Source of the DNA: Homarus americanus
Lineage: Eukaryota > Arthropoda > Malacostraca > Decapoda > Nephropidae
Length of the DNA stretch: 64,000 nucleotides
NCBI RefSeq assembly: GCF_018991925.1
Contig: NW_024735503.1
Span: 4,056,839 to 4,120,838, forward strand
Direction: 5' to 3'
How positions within the stretch are numbered: the first letter of the stretch is position 1; each line of letters starts with the position of its first letter. Shown here one piece after another: positions 36,480 to 48,641 of the stretch. Under the pieces are notes generated by a model. It was not told the DNA's origin and ran no database searches. It saw only the letters and a list, made by a program, of their open reading frames with translations. A program made the position numbers and the translations under genes.

Positions 36480-37985
36480 ATCCTCTCCCTGTCACCTGCT
36501 GCTACCCCCTGCCACCCACTGTTTCTTCCTCTGCCACCTGCTGCTGCTCCCTGTCACCTGCTGCTGCTTCCTGTCACCTGCTGCTACTCCCTGCCACCTA
36601 CTGTTTCTAATTCTGCCACCCTGCTGCTGCCCTGTCACCTGCTGCTGCTTCCTGCCACCTGCTACTGTCCTGCCACCTACTGTTCCTACCTCTGCAACCT
36701 GCTGCTGCCCCCCTCTGTCACCTGCTGCTGCCCCCCTGTCACCTGGTTGCTACTCCTGCCACCTGCTGGTGCTCCTGTCAACTACTGCTGCTCCCATGTC
36801 ACCTGCTGCTGCTCCTGTCACCTGCTGGTTGCTCCTGTCACCTGCTGCTGCTCCCCTGCCACCTGCTACTGCTCCCCTGCCACTTACTGTCTTACCATGC
36901 CACCTGCTGCTGCTCCCCCTGCCACCTGTTGCTGTCTCTGTCACCTGCTGCTGCTCCTGTCACCTGCTGCTGCTCCTGTCAATTGCTGCTGCTCCTGCCA
37001 CCTGTTGTTGCTGTCTCTGTCACCTGCTGCTGCTCCTCTGTCACCTGCTTGCTGCTCCTCTGTCAACTACTGCTGCCCTGTCACCTGCTGCTGCTCCCTG
37101 TCAATTGCTGCTGCTCCCTACCACCTGCTGTTGCTCCCCCTGTCACCTTCCTGCTGCTGCTCCACTACCACCTGCTGCTGCCCTGTCACCTGCTGCTGCT
37201 TCCCTGCCACCTGCTACTGCTCCCCTGCCACCTCACTGTTCCTACTCCCTGCCACATGCTGCTGCTCCCCTGTCACCTGCTGATGCCCCCTGCCACCTGC
37301 TGCTGCCCCCCCTGCCACCTGCTGCTGCTCCACTGTCACCTGCTGCTGCCCCTGCCACCTGCTGCCGCTCCCCTGCCACCTGCTGCTGCTCCCTGCCACA
37401 CTGCTGCTGCTCCCCCTAACGGCTGCTATTCCCCTGCCGCCTACTGCTGCCCCCCTGCCACCCGCTGCCGCCCTGCCACCCTGCTGCTTCCCTGCCACCT
37501 GCTGCTGCCCCCTGCCACCTGCTGATGCTCCCTGCCACTGCTGCTGCTCCCCTGCCACCTGCTGCCCCCCTGCCACCTGCTGCTGCTCCCTGCCACACCT
37601 GCTGCTGCCCCCTGCCACCTGCTGTTGCTCCCTGCCACCAACTGCTGCTCCCCTGCCACACCTTGTGGCTCCTGCCACTTGCTGCTGCCCTGCCATTTGT
37701 TGCTGCTCCCCTGCCACCTGCTGCTGCCCCTGCCACCTGCTGCTGCTCCCCTGCCACCTGCTGCTGCCCCCTGCCACCCACTGTTCCCCCTGCCACCTGC
37801 TGCTGCCCCTGCCACCTGCTGCTGCCCCCTGCCACCTGCTGCTGCTCCCCCCTGCCACATCTGCTGCTGCTCCCTGCCACCTACTGTTCCTACCCCTGCC
37901 ACCTACTATTCCTTCCCTGCCACCTGCTGCTGCTCCTGCCACCTGCTGCTGCTCCCTGCCACCTGCTGCTGCTCCCCTGCCTGAC
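36480..37985. repeat. 21-bp minisatellite CCTGCCACCTGCTGCTGCTC
   Basis: About 70 units, with CTGTCACC more frequent on the left and CTGCCACC on the right. Every normal unit contains CACCTG. Open frames on both strands (up to 391 codons) are repeat translations. Confidence 0.96.
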
Positions 37986-38193
37986 ATTTCATCTTATGGT
38001 TAACCACCGTAACGCTAACCTAACCTAACCCCATCCCTTACCCCAACCTCTAACCCCTTAACTGCCCCAACCTTCCACCCCCTTCCACCCCCCCACACAC
38101 ACACCTCTACAGTAATTACACCTCCTCCTAACCACTCACATTACACCTTCATTAATTAAACACGCTAGTTATCCCTCGATATATTTATATACT
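37986..38193. other. Low-copy spacer with CCTAA run
   Basis: Includes AACCTAACCTAACCCC near 38016 and C-rich sequence, then AT-rich DNA leading into a large hairpin. Confidence 0.55.
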
Positions 38194-38280
38194 TTGCTCT
38201 ATTTACAGTAAATATTGGAACTGTTATCCACTTGCAACATTTACTGCCACCATTCCCGATATTTACTGTAAATAGAACAA
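38194..38280. other. 87-nt inverted-repeat hairpin
   Basis: Left arm 38194-38218 and right arm 38256-38280 are complementary over 25 bp with two mismatches, including an uninterrupted 18-bp core (TCTATTTACAGTAAATAT), around a 37-nt loop. Each arm also holds a near-palindrome TTTAC(A/T)GTAAA. Size and stem length resemble either a microRNA precursor or a miniature foldback element. Neither is established. Confidence 0.75.
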
Positions 38281-38503
38281 TGTAAATGACACTATAGGTA
38301 TAGCAATGAACACCTGTTAATTATGGTAGGTGCACAGGGACTTCTCGATCACCTGTGTTGGCTGGCGGACTGCACCCTGCAAGATGACGTCAGTACTGTA
38401 TATATGGTCTATCTGTTATTATTACCCTAATGTAATGTCTCTTAAGTTCACTAGTTTACACAAATATTTGTTTTCGGATCACTTGAAGATTAACCAGCCC
38501 AGT
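38281..38503. other. Low-copy spacer
   Basis: A 60-codon plus-strand frame at 38330-38512 (begins MHRDFSITCVGWRTAPCKMT) has normal composition but no recognised domain. Not called as a gene. Confidence 0.4.
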
Positions 38504-38560
38504 CTAACCTAACCTAACCTAACCTAACCTAACCTAACCTAACCTAACCTAACCTAACCT
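38504..38560 (-). repeat. Interstitial telomeric repeat (CCTAA)n
   Basis: A clean run of about 11 CCTAA pentamers, followed by decayed units to 38580. This is the C-rich strand of the arthropod telomere unit TTAGG. Confidence 0.92.
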
Positions 38561-38637
38561 ACCCAAGCCTAGCCTAACCACCTTAATGCAAGATGTCTAT
38601 GACTCCAGGCCGTGGGGGTCTGCTGCTGGAGGCGGGG

Positions 38638-38735
38638 ATGGCAGGGAGTGTCGGCTGGTGGAGGTGGAGGTGTCAGGGAGGGGGTCAGCTGGTGGGGGTG
38701 GAGGTGTCAAGGGGTAGTCAGCCGGTAGAGGCATG
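38638..38735. repeat. Short G-rich tandem repeat, three copies
   Basis: Units of about 35 bp with core GTCAGCTGGTGGGGGTGGAG, differing by several substitutions. Confidence 0.8.
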
Positions 38736-38827
38736 GGTTTCGGGGGAGGCGTGGGGGGGGTCACTGGCCTGAGGGGGGGAGATCATTGTACTAGTCATAT
38801 GATTCACCGACTGATGTTGGGGTGTAT

Positions 38828-38944
38828 TGCATTGTACTGCTGTACTGTACTGTACTGTACTGTACTGTACTGTACTGTACTGCACTGTACTGTACTGTAC
38901 TGCACTGTACTGTACTGTACTGTACTGCACTGTACTGTACTGTA
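38828..38944. repeat. (TGTAC)n pentanucleotide repeat
   Basis: About 22 ACTGT pentamers with TGCAC variants at regular-looking intervals. Each unit junction contains the palindrome GTAC. Confidence 0.96.
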
Positions 38945-39047
38945 TACAAGTATCTGCAATTTTATTTGCTACACAATATGGCTCAACGGACGAAGGATTT
39001 TGACAAGCCTACCGAGACAACAGGAGTCGCAGTGTTCATTTCGGCAT

Positions 39048-39415
39048 CATGGGCGCGCGTCAGCAGGTCCCTCACCGTGGGTGAGCGTCAGCACGTCCCT
39101 TACTGTAGGTGGGCGTCAGCACGTCCCTCACCGTGGGTGAGCGTCAGCACGTCCCTTACTGTAGGTGGGCGTCACACGCCCCTCACCATGGGTGAGCGTC
39201 AGCACGTCCCTTTCTGTGGGTGGGCGTCAGCACGTCCCTCACCGTGGGTGAGCGTCAGCACGTCCCTCACCATGGGAGAGCGTCAGCACGTCCCTCACCG
39301 TGGGTGAGCGTCAGCACGTCTCTCACCGTGGGAGAGCGTCAGCACGTTCCTCACCGTGGGTGGGCGTCAGTTCGCCCCCCATCGTGGGTGGGCGTCAGCA
39401 CCGTGGGCGGCGTCA
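39048..39415. repeat. 28-bp minisatellite GTGGGTGAGCGTCAGCACGT
   Basis: About 13 units (GTGGGTGAGCGTCAGCACGT plus CCCTCACC), with GGTGAG/GGTGGG and CTCACC/CTTACTGTA variants. Confidence 0.95.
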
Positions 39416-39779
39416 TAACCCAACATGGAGGACCTGTCTGGCCGCCCACCCTCACCAAGCGACGTGCGGCGGCGTCCTGCCTCAACTCCCGCCATTCTAT
39501 TAGGCTTTTTTAGCCCAAATGATGAAGACTTTTGCAGTTTGAGGAGCCGGGGCGGGAGGAGCCCAGTTTAAACAGCCCTGAATGATTGAAGAGCCACGTA
39601 GGAGGTCGGTAAATAATAGAGAGAAAGCAACAAAAGGTGGTGGTAGTGGCAGTAAAGGCGGACTACAGCAATTAGAGATATTGAGGAAGACTTAGGGACT
39701 GAGGCCAGATCAAGTTAGCTGTCCCGAGGGATACATAGCGCTGGGGCCTCCCTCCTCTTCCTCTTGTTGTTTGTGTGTT
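39416..39779. other. Repeat-poor interval, possible conserved element
   Basis: Contains ordinary-complexity sequence including TTTTTTAGCCCAAATGATGA and GAGCCGGGGCGGGAGGAGCC. No splice-bounded frame or RNA gene recognised. Confidence 0.4.
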
Positions 39780-40175
39780 GCTCCCTACCTCCTGCCTCTT
39801 GTTGTACTGGGGGTCCCTACCTCCTGCCTCTTGTTGTACTGGGGGTCCCTACCTCCTGCCTCTTGTTGTACTGGGGGTCCCTACCTCCTGCCTCTTGTTG
39901 TACTGGGGGTCCTACCTCCTGCCTCTTGTTGTACTGGGGGTCCCTACCTCCCCTGCCCTTGTTGCACTGGGGGGTCCCTACCTCCTGCCTCTTGTTGTAC
40001 TGGGGGTCCCCACCTCCTGCCTCTTGTTAGACTGTTGGGGGTCCCACTGCCTCTTGGTTGTACTGGGGGTCCCTACCTCCTGCCTCTTGTTGTACTCTGG
40101 GTCCCTACCTCCTGCCTCTGGTTGTACTCATTGGGGTCCCTACCTCCTGCCTCTTGTTGTACTGGGTGTCCCTCA
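39780..40175. repeat. 32-bp minisatellite CCTCCTGCCTCTTGTTGTAC
   Basis: The unit is CCCTACCTCCTGCCTCTTGT followed by TGTACTGGGGGT. About 12 copies, with increasing divergence to the right. Leu/Pro/Cys-rich frames are repeat translations. Confidence 0.96.
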
Positions 40176-40611
40176 CTCACTTCTTGTTTGTGGTGGCGGT
40201 GGTACTGGGGGTCACTACCCTTGTTAGTGTTGTTTACCGTAAAATTGGTAAAGACAACCCGAAGCCGGTGGGACAGAGGGCAGTGGTCCCAACCCTAGGC
40301 GTGAAGATGGTGCCATGACTGACTGACGTTCATTTTGGGAGGTGATCTAATTGACGATTCAGTATCCAAAGTCACGTAACTTCAAAACTGTCATACCTGT
40401 TAGTTTACATTCGGTGTGAGTGAGCAGTGTCGCCCCTGATGGAGTACTCTGCCCGCCACCCGAGAGAGAGAGGAGGAGGCGGCAAACGTACAACTCGACA
40501 GGGTCATCATAGGCGTGCACGGTTATGATTAAGCAAGTGTGTGACCTTGACCGTGACGTATTGACTCTTAAGTACACGACGACTACTCAATAACACTCAC
40601 GAGAAAGTAAA

Positions 40612-40615
<4 letters not shown>
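40176..40615. other. Low-copy spacer
   Basis: About 440 bp of ordinary sequence. Frames of 72-86 codons on either strand lack domains. No gene called. Confidence 0.45.

Positions 40616-40680
<65 letters not shown>
40616..40680. repeat. (GT)n microsatellite
   Basis: About 32 GT units. Confidence 0.98.
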
Positions 40681-40682
<2 letters not shown>

Positions 40683-40809
40683 GTGATGTTTTTACACAGG
40701 GCTGATCCTCGACTACTGCTCAGTGACCTTGAGTCGATCTGGCGGCGGTGATGTTGGGTCTATCTACAGCGAGTATGATCCCGTGGCTGCAGGAGTTGTG
40801 GTATACTTG

Positions 40810-41035
40810 TGACTACCACTACCAACTACCACCATCACCTACACTATCACCACCACTACCACCTACACTATCACGACCACCAACACCACCACCACCCCCA
40901 CCCACATACAGTACACTATCACCACCACCACCAACCACCACCTAACCACCTAGCCCTTCACCCCCACCTACACTATCAACACCACCAACCAACAACTAAC
41001 TCTAACCCAACCACTACCGCCACCAAACAACACCT
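40810..41035. repeat. Degenerate ACCACCAC/CACTATCACC repeat
   Basis: Mixture of CACCACTACCACCTACACTA and ACCACCAACC motifs, partly resembling the CATCACC array at 43.6-46.2 kb. It ends in CCTAACCTAATCC. Confidence 0.85.
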
Positions 41036-41636
41036 AACCTAATCCTAACTTAACCTTATTTCACACATCCAATTTAACTAATCTGTGGAGGCTTACTAGA
41101 CGAAAACCACCTTTTTGAACCCTCAGATCATGACACACAAAGATAAATAATATATGTCATGGCGGTGTAGGTGAGATGGATACCTGTAATGAGAGGACAG
41201 GTGTGGTGACCAGCTAATGAGAAGACAGGTGTGGTGACCAGGTAGAGCTTAGAACACTCTTGGGAGATATACAGTACAGCACACGGTCGGTCCCTCTCCC
41301 CAGCTCGTGTGTGTGTGAAGACTTGGGGTAGTAGTAACTAACATCTACACCATCACTATATTATCACCATCACACCATCATCAACACCACACACTAGGTT
41401 GTTCTTTCACTGTACAAAGCCCCCAAAACACAATAATGAACACCTCACTGGTCTTATTCAATTAGCGCCACAAAGTTGTCTCTGGGCGGCTCCTCGAACT
41501 CTGGCTGCCTGGCAACTTTAGTGTTGTTCTACCAGAGGTCATTCTCTGACCTCTACTACCTGGGAGGTAAGAGGTAATGGGTGTTGGGGAGAGGGTGGGG
41601 GGATGGGTGATAATAGTGCACCTGAATAAAACTTGT
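41036..41636. other. Low-copy spacer with a 32-bp direct repeat
   Basis: Two tandem copies of a unit containing GACAGGTGTGGTGACCAG lie at about 41188-41242. The remainder shows no gene signal. Confidence 0.6.
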
Positions 41637-41676
41637 TTGTATGTATGTATGTAATAATAATAATAATAATAATAAA
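41637..41676. repeat. (GTAT)n then (TAA)n
   Basis: The TAA run is the microsatellite tail of the adjacent minus-strand LINE fragment; GTAT units lie just outside it. Confidence 0.93.
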
Positions 41677-42705
41677 CGGTTTATTGAAAGAGCATGGCAG
41701 CCGGAAGGCTGAAAATGTACAGTTACATAATTGGAGAATGGGTCTTGATTGACAAATAATACACAAGTAAATAAGTGATACAAATATTATATATAATAAC
41801 TAGGTGGGGATAAGGTCATACTACAGGGCATTTCAACATAGTGACAGTGCAAAAAGGTAATATTGATGGGAGTGAATACACTGGTTGATTACAAGTTATT
41901 GATAATTTTACAATGGTTGGGACTGGGCTGTTCATATAGCGATCAGTACGTGCTCGTATGGGCTGGATGCGGTTGTGGTGTCGAAACAGCAATTGCGGAT
42001 GAGGGATCTCGGGTGGTAGTAGGAGCCAGTATCGAGGATGCTGCAGAAGCTTTCACCAAATTTGCAGATGAGGTCGTGGTGACACAGTAGACAGAGAGGG
42101 CTGTGTTGAACGCTTTGATATGGAGTAGGAAGGAGAGAATAATTTCATGCCCTTTTCCACTTTTATCTAGGCGTTTTGCTAGTGGCATTTAGGTAGGAAG
42201 ATAAGGCAGGAGGCATAGGGTGAGCTTGGGAAGTATGAATGTTGAGTAAACATTGAGGAGCTCGGGTACAGAACCTGAGAGGCTTGAGTCGGCGGAGGAG
42301 GTGGAGACGGAAACTGGAGGATGTGACAACTTTCACTGACTTGTGTTTTCCAATTTAGTTTGTTATCTATAGTGACGCCGAGGAGCTTAGTGGAGTCACA
42401 ACCTGAGTGTGTTGGGGCTTGAGTAATGGAAGGGGGTGGACAACGTCGGAGGAGAGGTTGATGTGATAACCATGGTCTTGGTATGGTTGTTGGTGGCGGG
42501 TTGTTGTGGCCCAGTTTGGAGACTGTTCAAAAATCCTGGAGGGCTATACTGTATAGTCAGGAGCAGAGTTATTGACACTGATCCCAATAGTGGAGTCGTT
42601 GACATATTTCCAACGAGCAGGATTTCTCTTAGGCCTTAGGGCATCATTGATAAGCATATGAAGCAGAGCGGTCCCATCTTGGTGCCTTGTGGGGACGCCA
42701 CGGGT
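41651..42705 (-). mobile_element. LINE-B copy A: 3' part of a non-LTR retrotransposon
   Basis: Read on the minus strand, this is the 3' third of a LINE open reading frame plus 3' UTR. The order is: the RT palm entry motif SPQGTKMGPL; the catalytic box as YVND (codons 42606-42595) instead of the usual YVDD; a thumb-region motif TKLLGVTIDNKLNWKTQV; and a C-terminal RARTDRYMNSPVPTIVKL. The 3' UTR carries CAATAAA and ends in a (TTA)n tail. At least two frameshifts and an in-frame TAG break the coding part, so it is dead. The 5' end is truncated near 42705. The same family occurs at 54971-55497 in the opposite orientation. The clade is not assigned; the motif set is typical of jockey-superfamily-like elements in invertebrates. 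Confidence 0.88.
41943..42705 (-). pseudogene. Degenerate LINE-B reverse transcriptase C-terminus
   Basis: The coding remnant of LINE-B copy A moves through several frames. The stretch LINDALRPKRNPARWKYVND follows the GTKMGPL motif after a one-base shift. A TAG interrupts soon after SAPDYTV, and the tail-end peptide is in another frame. The Asp-to-Asn change in the catalytic pair would by itself abolish polymerase activity, since the second metal-binding position of the family is YxDD. It is followed downstream (lower coordinates) by about 290 bp of 3' UTR. Confidence 0.8.
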
Positions 42706-42707
42706 GA

Positions 42708-42830
42708 GTATGTGTGTATGTATGTATGTATGTATGTAGAATACGTGATAGCCAGTGTGTACTTAATGGTCTGGGTGCACTTAATAGTCTTTGTGTACGT
42801 GATAGTTCGTGTATGTGATATTCTACCAAC
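42708..42830. repeat. (GTAT)n and GTGTACGTGATAG-like repeat
   Basis: About seven GTAT units at 42708-42735, then three loose copies of GTGTACGTGATAGT-type sequence related to the tandem repeat at 1-185. Confidence 0.75.
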
Positions 42831-43590
42831 ACCACTTACATTGATTGATTTAAATTTTGCTGCTTACAGCGGCTACTTTTATTGTGCACCCCACACTCAT
42901 CCTGTGAGCGGTAGCAAAGGATTATAGAGTAGAGTTTACAACGGGTCATAATAATTAACCTCCGTTGTCAGGATATTATGGCACTGAATGTTGCACAGTA
43001 TTTCAATAACATTATTTGTTAGTTCTATACATAAAGGTAACTTATTCACAAATGCGTGAGTACAGGCGTGAGGCAGTATGTCTGGCCTCAGACTTTGTTA
43101 TTCACATTTACGTGAGAAGTATTCACACATGTATTTGGTTCTGTACATGAGAACTGATAGAGTTACTAAGTGCAAAAAGTGGATACAATCTAATATGTCG
43201 GCTATCTTGCATTAGAGATGAAGTGTTGTGCCATTTCACACACAGTGTGCTTGACCTGTCCCTAAAGGTTCTATCTTCACACAGTCGAGGACGTAGTGTT
43301 CAAGTGGGCCATATGTATGGCCACACACTTTACATTTAGTCTTGTTTACATCTGCTTGAGGAACATACTGCCAAAGGTACTTATATCTAACCTTAATCTA
43401 GCAGTTACAACATCTTGTAATCTAGTGATCTTGTTACTTGCCCATATACATGTTTCACTTGATACATCTCTTCATGGTAAACTATGGATCGACTATTGCC
43501 TGTTTGCACTTGTCTACTTGGTGTCAAACTCATCAATAGTTCTTTCCTAATTACAGTTTTGTGGTTCTTCTTACACAACCCCATCACCTA
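42831..43590 (-). mobile_element. LINE-C: C-terminal fragment of another retrotransposon
   Basis: On the minus strand the frames at 43587-43260 carry TRLQDVVTARLRL, then after a one-base shift YKYLWQYVPQADVNKTKCKV, then CGHTYGPLEHYVLDC. A Cys-x2-Cys-x7-His-x4-Cys knuckle of this kind ends the ORF of several non-LTR retrotransposon families, where it is thought to bind nucleic acid. A TGA follows near 43220. The remaining sequence to about 42835 is 3' UTR with CAATAAA and a short AATCAATCAA end. The body upstream of the knuckle is replaced by the CATCACC array at 43.59 kb, so the element is truncated. It is distinct from LINE-A and LINE-B. Family assignment is from motif memory only. Confidence 0.72.
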
Positions 43591-46241
43591 CGCCATCACA
43601 TCACATCATCATCACATCACATCACATCACCATCACCTACACTATCACATCACATCATCATCACCTGCACTATCAATCACATCACAATCACCTACACTAT
43701 CACATCACATCATCATCACCTGCACCATCACATCATCATCACCCACACTATCACATCACATCATCATCACCCACACTCATCACATCACATCATCATCACC
43801 GCACCATCACCATCACCACACTATAACATCATCATCACCCACACCATCACATCACATCATCACCACTGCACCATCACATCACCATCACCTACACCATCAC
43901 ATCACATCATCACCCACACTATCACATCACATCACCATCACCTACACCATCACATCATCATCACCCAGCACTATCACATCACCATCACCACACTATCACA
44001 TCACCATCACCTATACTCATCACACACATCACCTACACTATCACATCACCATCACCTACACTATCACATCACCATCACCTACACTCATCACATCACCATC
44101 ACCTATACCATCACATCACCATCACCTACACCATCACATCACCATCACCCACACTATCACATCACCATCACCTACACCATCACATCACCATCACCTACAC
44201 TATCACATCACATCATCATCACCACCATCACATCACATCATCATCACCTACACTATCACATCACATCATCACCTACACCATCACATCACATTACCATCAC
44301 CTATACTCATCACATCACCATCACCCATACCATCACATTACCATCACCTACACTACATCACCATCACCTACACTATCACATCACCATCACCTACACCATC
44401 ACATCACATCATCATCACTTACACTATCACATCACATCATCATCACCTACACTATCACACCATTCATCACCTACACTATCACATCACATTACCATCACCT
44501 ATACCATCACATCATCACCCACACTATCACATCACATCATCACCTACACTATCACATCACATTACCATCACCTATACCATCACATCACCATCACCTATAC
44601 TATCACATCACCACACCCACCTATTACATCACCATCACCTACACTATAACACCATCACCTAAACTATCACATCACCATCACCTATACTATCACACCATCA
44701 CCACACTATCAACATCACCCATACCATCACATCACCATCACCTACACTTACTCCATCACCACCCATATCATCACATCACCATCACACCATCACATCACCA
44801 TCACCTACACACTATCACATCACCATCACCATCACACCATCACCATCACCACTATTACATCACCATCACCTACACTATCACATCACCATCACCTACACTA
44901 TCACATCACCATCACCTACACTATCACATCACCATCACCTACACTATCACATCACATCACCTACACCATCACATCACCATCACCTATACTATCACATCAT
45001 CATCACCTACACTATCACATCACCATCACCTACACCATCACATCACCATCACCTACACCACATCACCATCACCTATACTATCACATTACCATCACCTACA
45101 CTCATCACATCACCATCACCTACACTATCACATCACCATCACCCACACTATAACATCATCATCATCACCTAAACTATCACATCACCTAAACTATCACATC
45201 ACCATCACCTACACTATCACATCACCATCACCTACACTATCACATCACCATCACCTATACTATCACATCATCATCACCTACACTATCACATCACCATCAC
45301 CTACACTATCACATCACCATCACCTACACTATCATCACCATCACCTATACTATCACATTACCATCACCTACACTATCACATCACCATCACCTACACTATC
45401 ACATCACCATCACCTACATTATAACATCATCATCACCTAAACTATCACATCATCATCACCAAACTATCACATCACCATCACCCACTACATCACCATCACC
45501 TACACTATAACATCATCATCACCACTATCACATCACCATCACCTACACTATCACATCAATCATCATACCTACACCATCACATCACATCATCATCACCTAC
45601 ACTATCATCACATCATCACCTACACTATCACATCACATTACCATCACCTATACTATCACATCACCATCACCACACTATCACATCACATCATCACCTACAC
45701 TATCACATCACATTACCATCACCTATACTATCACATCACCATCACCTATACTATCACATCACCATCACCTACACTATTACATCACCATCACCTACACTAT
45801 AACATCATCATCACCTAAACTATCACATCAACACCTATACTATCACATCACCATCACCCACTATCACATCACCATCACCTATACTATCATATCACCATCA
45901 CCTACACTATCACACTCATCACCTATACTATCACATCACCATCACCTACACTATCACACATCACCATCACCTACACTATCACATCACCATCACCTACACT
46001 ATCATCCATCACCTACACTATTACATCATCATCACCTACACTATTACTTCACCATCACCTACACTATCACATCACCATCACCTACACTATCATACCATCA
46101 CCTATACTATCCATCACCACCTATACTATCACATCACCATCACCTACACTATCACATCACCATCACCTACACTATCACATCACCATCACCTACACTATCA
46201 CATCACCATCACCTACACTATCACATCACCATCATCTACAC
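43591..46241. repeat. 23-bp minisatellite ACATCACCATCACCTACACT
   Basis: About 115 units (ACATCACCATCACCTACACT plus ATC). The left 1 kb has frequent ACATCACATCATCATCACC variants; the right is more uniform. Thr/Ile/His/Ser frames of up to 392 codons are repeat translations. Confidence 0.97.
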
Positions 46242-46828
<587 letters not shown>

Positions 46829-47887
46829 ACAAAGGGTGGTGTAATGCATCTAGTGCAGCATTATGTTAGTGTTAAGGTGCAAGCACTGCTTGCTTCCACT
46901 CGCTTTCAGCTGCCGCCGCAGGCTAGCCCTCGTGGCGAACAGGGAAGCAACTTGCATAAGTCTTTCCTGGCCAGTACACAGCCTCTTCACCACCAAGACT
47001 TCTGTTGTGCCTCCTCGTGGCAACACATGGTAACAGGGTGCCTCATGGGCCCAGGCTAGACCAGCAGGGGGAAATGAGAAGCAGTGGGCCCCAGAGGGGG
47101 CCATAGGTCCACTGGAATGTGGATACGTCCTGCCGCCTGCCAAACACTGCCCCGCTACCTTGCTGATTAACCTTGGTTAAGGCTACGGGAGTAAACCCCG
47201 AACGAAATACCTGCTGTGGAGCCCCGCATCAGGCAGACATGCTTACAGAGCTCCAACAAGACCCCAATGATGGTATAGGCGGAAGAGGTGACCACCGTGG
47301 AAACCCAACGACAACAACAGGCGGATGAAGGCAATGCATGATAGACAGGCTACTAAGGTGAAACCCAACAAACTGGGCTATCGGCAGTCCATTGCAACTC
47401 TCCTCTCCCCATCGTTGCAACACCACTGGATCAGGAATAGGGAGAGCCAAGATGTGTGGTTGCAGTCAGCACTCCTACCTCACCACATAAATCAACTCAC
47501 GCGCAGCCATCATCCAGCTCATCATACCTCTCATCATCATCATCAAACCCTTATACCCCAAAAGTCCTTTGGTGATGGACGAGTGGCGGACGGGACAGGC
47601 AGAGTCTCTAGTCAAAACTCTGCACATGGACGGCACAGATAAGATGGTCGTTTATGCACTGGGATCTAGGCAGCAGTGCAATCCGGTCCTGTCTGTGCGA
47701 CTGAGCAGCCCTTTCGAGGAGCCCTGCTCACCCCACATGGGAGGGGCTAGAAAAGGTGCCCTAAACATAGCCTGCCTAAAAAAAAAAAAAACTGACTGGG
47801 CAACCGCATCCAGTAAGGTCATTTTTATGCGGCCGAAAACACAATTATAATCACAGACCAAAACAAAAAAAAACTATACAACCTCTT

Positions 47888-48273
47888 ATGGTCGCTGCAA
47901 GGAATGTCAGGACCCTTCTGGATACTGGAACAAATGCACGTCCTGAAAGAAGAACTGCCCTTGTGACAAAAGAGCTGGCTAGATATAACATCGACAAAGC
48001 AGCCATTAGTGAATCCCGGCTCCCAAGCGAGGGTTGACTCACAGAACGGGGGTCTGGCTACACCTTCAAAGGTAAGCCTGCTGTGGAGAAACGGCATTTG
48101 TATTGCCGCCATCTGCCAACGCATCCTGCACAGGCAAACTGAAATGCCTGTTGAGATTAATGAGCCCTCATGATGCTCGAAGTCCCACTGAATCACTCAA
48201 GTCATGCCTTCTTCATCAGTGCATACGCCCCAACACTGCATGCAGAGGATGACATCAAAGAGGCCTTTATGCC
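47888..48273 (+). pseudogene. LINE-A endonuclease, N-terminal part
   Basis: The frame from ATG 47888 gives ARNVRTLLDTGTNARPERRT, then ELARYNIDKAAISESRLPSE, typical of the start of an APE-like LINE endonuclease. The Glu of the SES motif corresponds to the catalytic Glu of the family's SETR. A TGA at 48035-48037 stops the frame, after which LTERGSGYTFKGK continues in frame. Further downstream a frame change precedes SAYAPTLHAEDDIKEAF. The domain is cut at 48273 by the nested insertion. Confidence 0.85.
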
Positions 48274-48636
48274 TGTATAATATGGACACGAAGTAGTACC
48301 TGCTGTGTATTCTTATACTACTCTATTAATTATGTATAGTAAAGTATCACAGAACATGTATTAATCCTATGTAATATTTCCATTTATGCACCATGTATGT
48401 GTAGTGAATTATCATATTTACATTTTATGTATTCAGCTTGTGAATGCTGGCATCTGTACATGCCAGCGTCATGATGCAGAGAGTTGAGATCGCTAATCCT
48501 GAGGTGTAGCCCACGTCTATTTGTTTCCTCTGTATTCATCTCCCGTAATGAGAATAAGAACCTATTTTCAAGATGACAAGTGTTTGTGTATACCCTCAGT
48601 AGTGTAGAACATTTTGGGGTATCAAAGAACATTAGA
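48274..48636. mobile_element. Nested 363-bp insertion with 5-bp ATGCC target duplication
   Basis: AT-rich sequence unrelated to LINE-A lies between two copies of ATGCC (48269-48273 and 48637-48641). The LINE endonuclease peptide reads IKEAF up to the left copy and DFDRVLTSIPRED from the right copy, so removing the insert rejoins the domain apart from one missing base. The insert begins TGTATAATATGG and has no obvious terminal inverted repeat. It contains a perfect hairpin GCTGGCAT/ATGCCAGC (48446-48453/48460-48467). A 5-bp duplication and a TG start would fit a solo LTR, but the expected CA end is not seen. A short non-autonomous DNA element is the alternative. Confidence 0.7.
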
Positions 48637-48641
48637 ATGCC

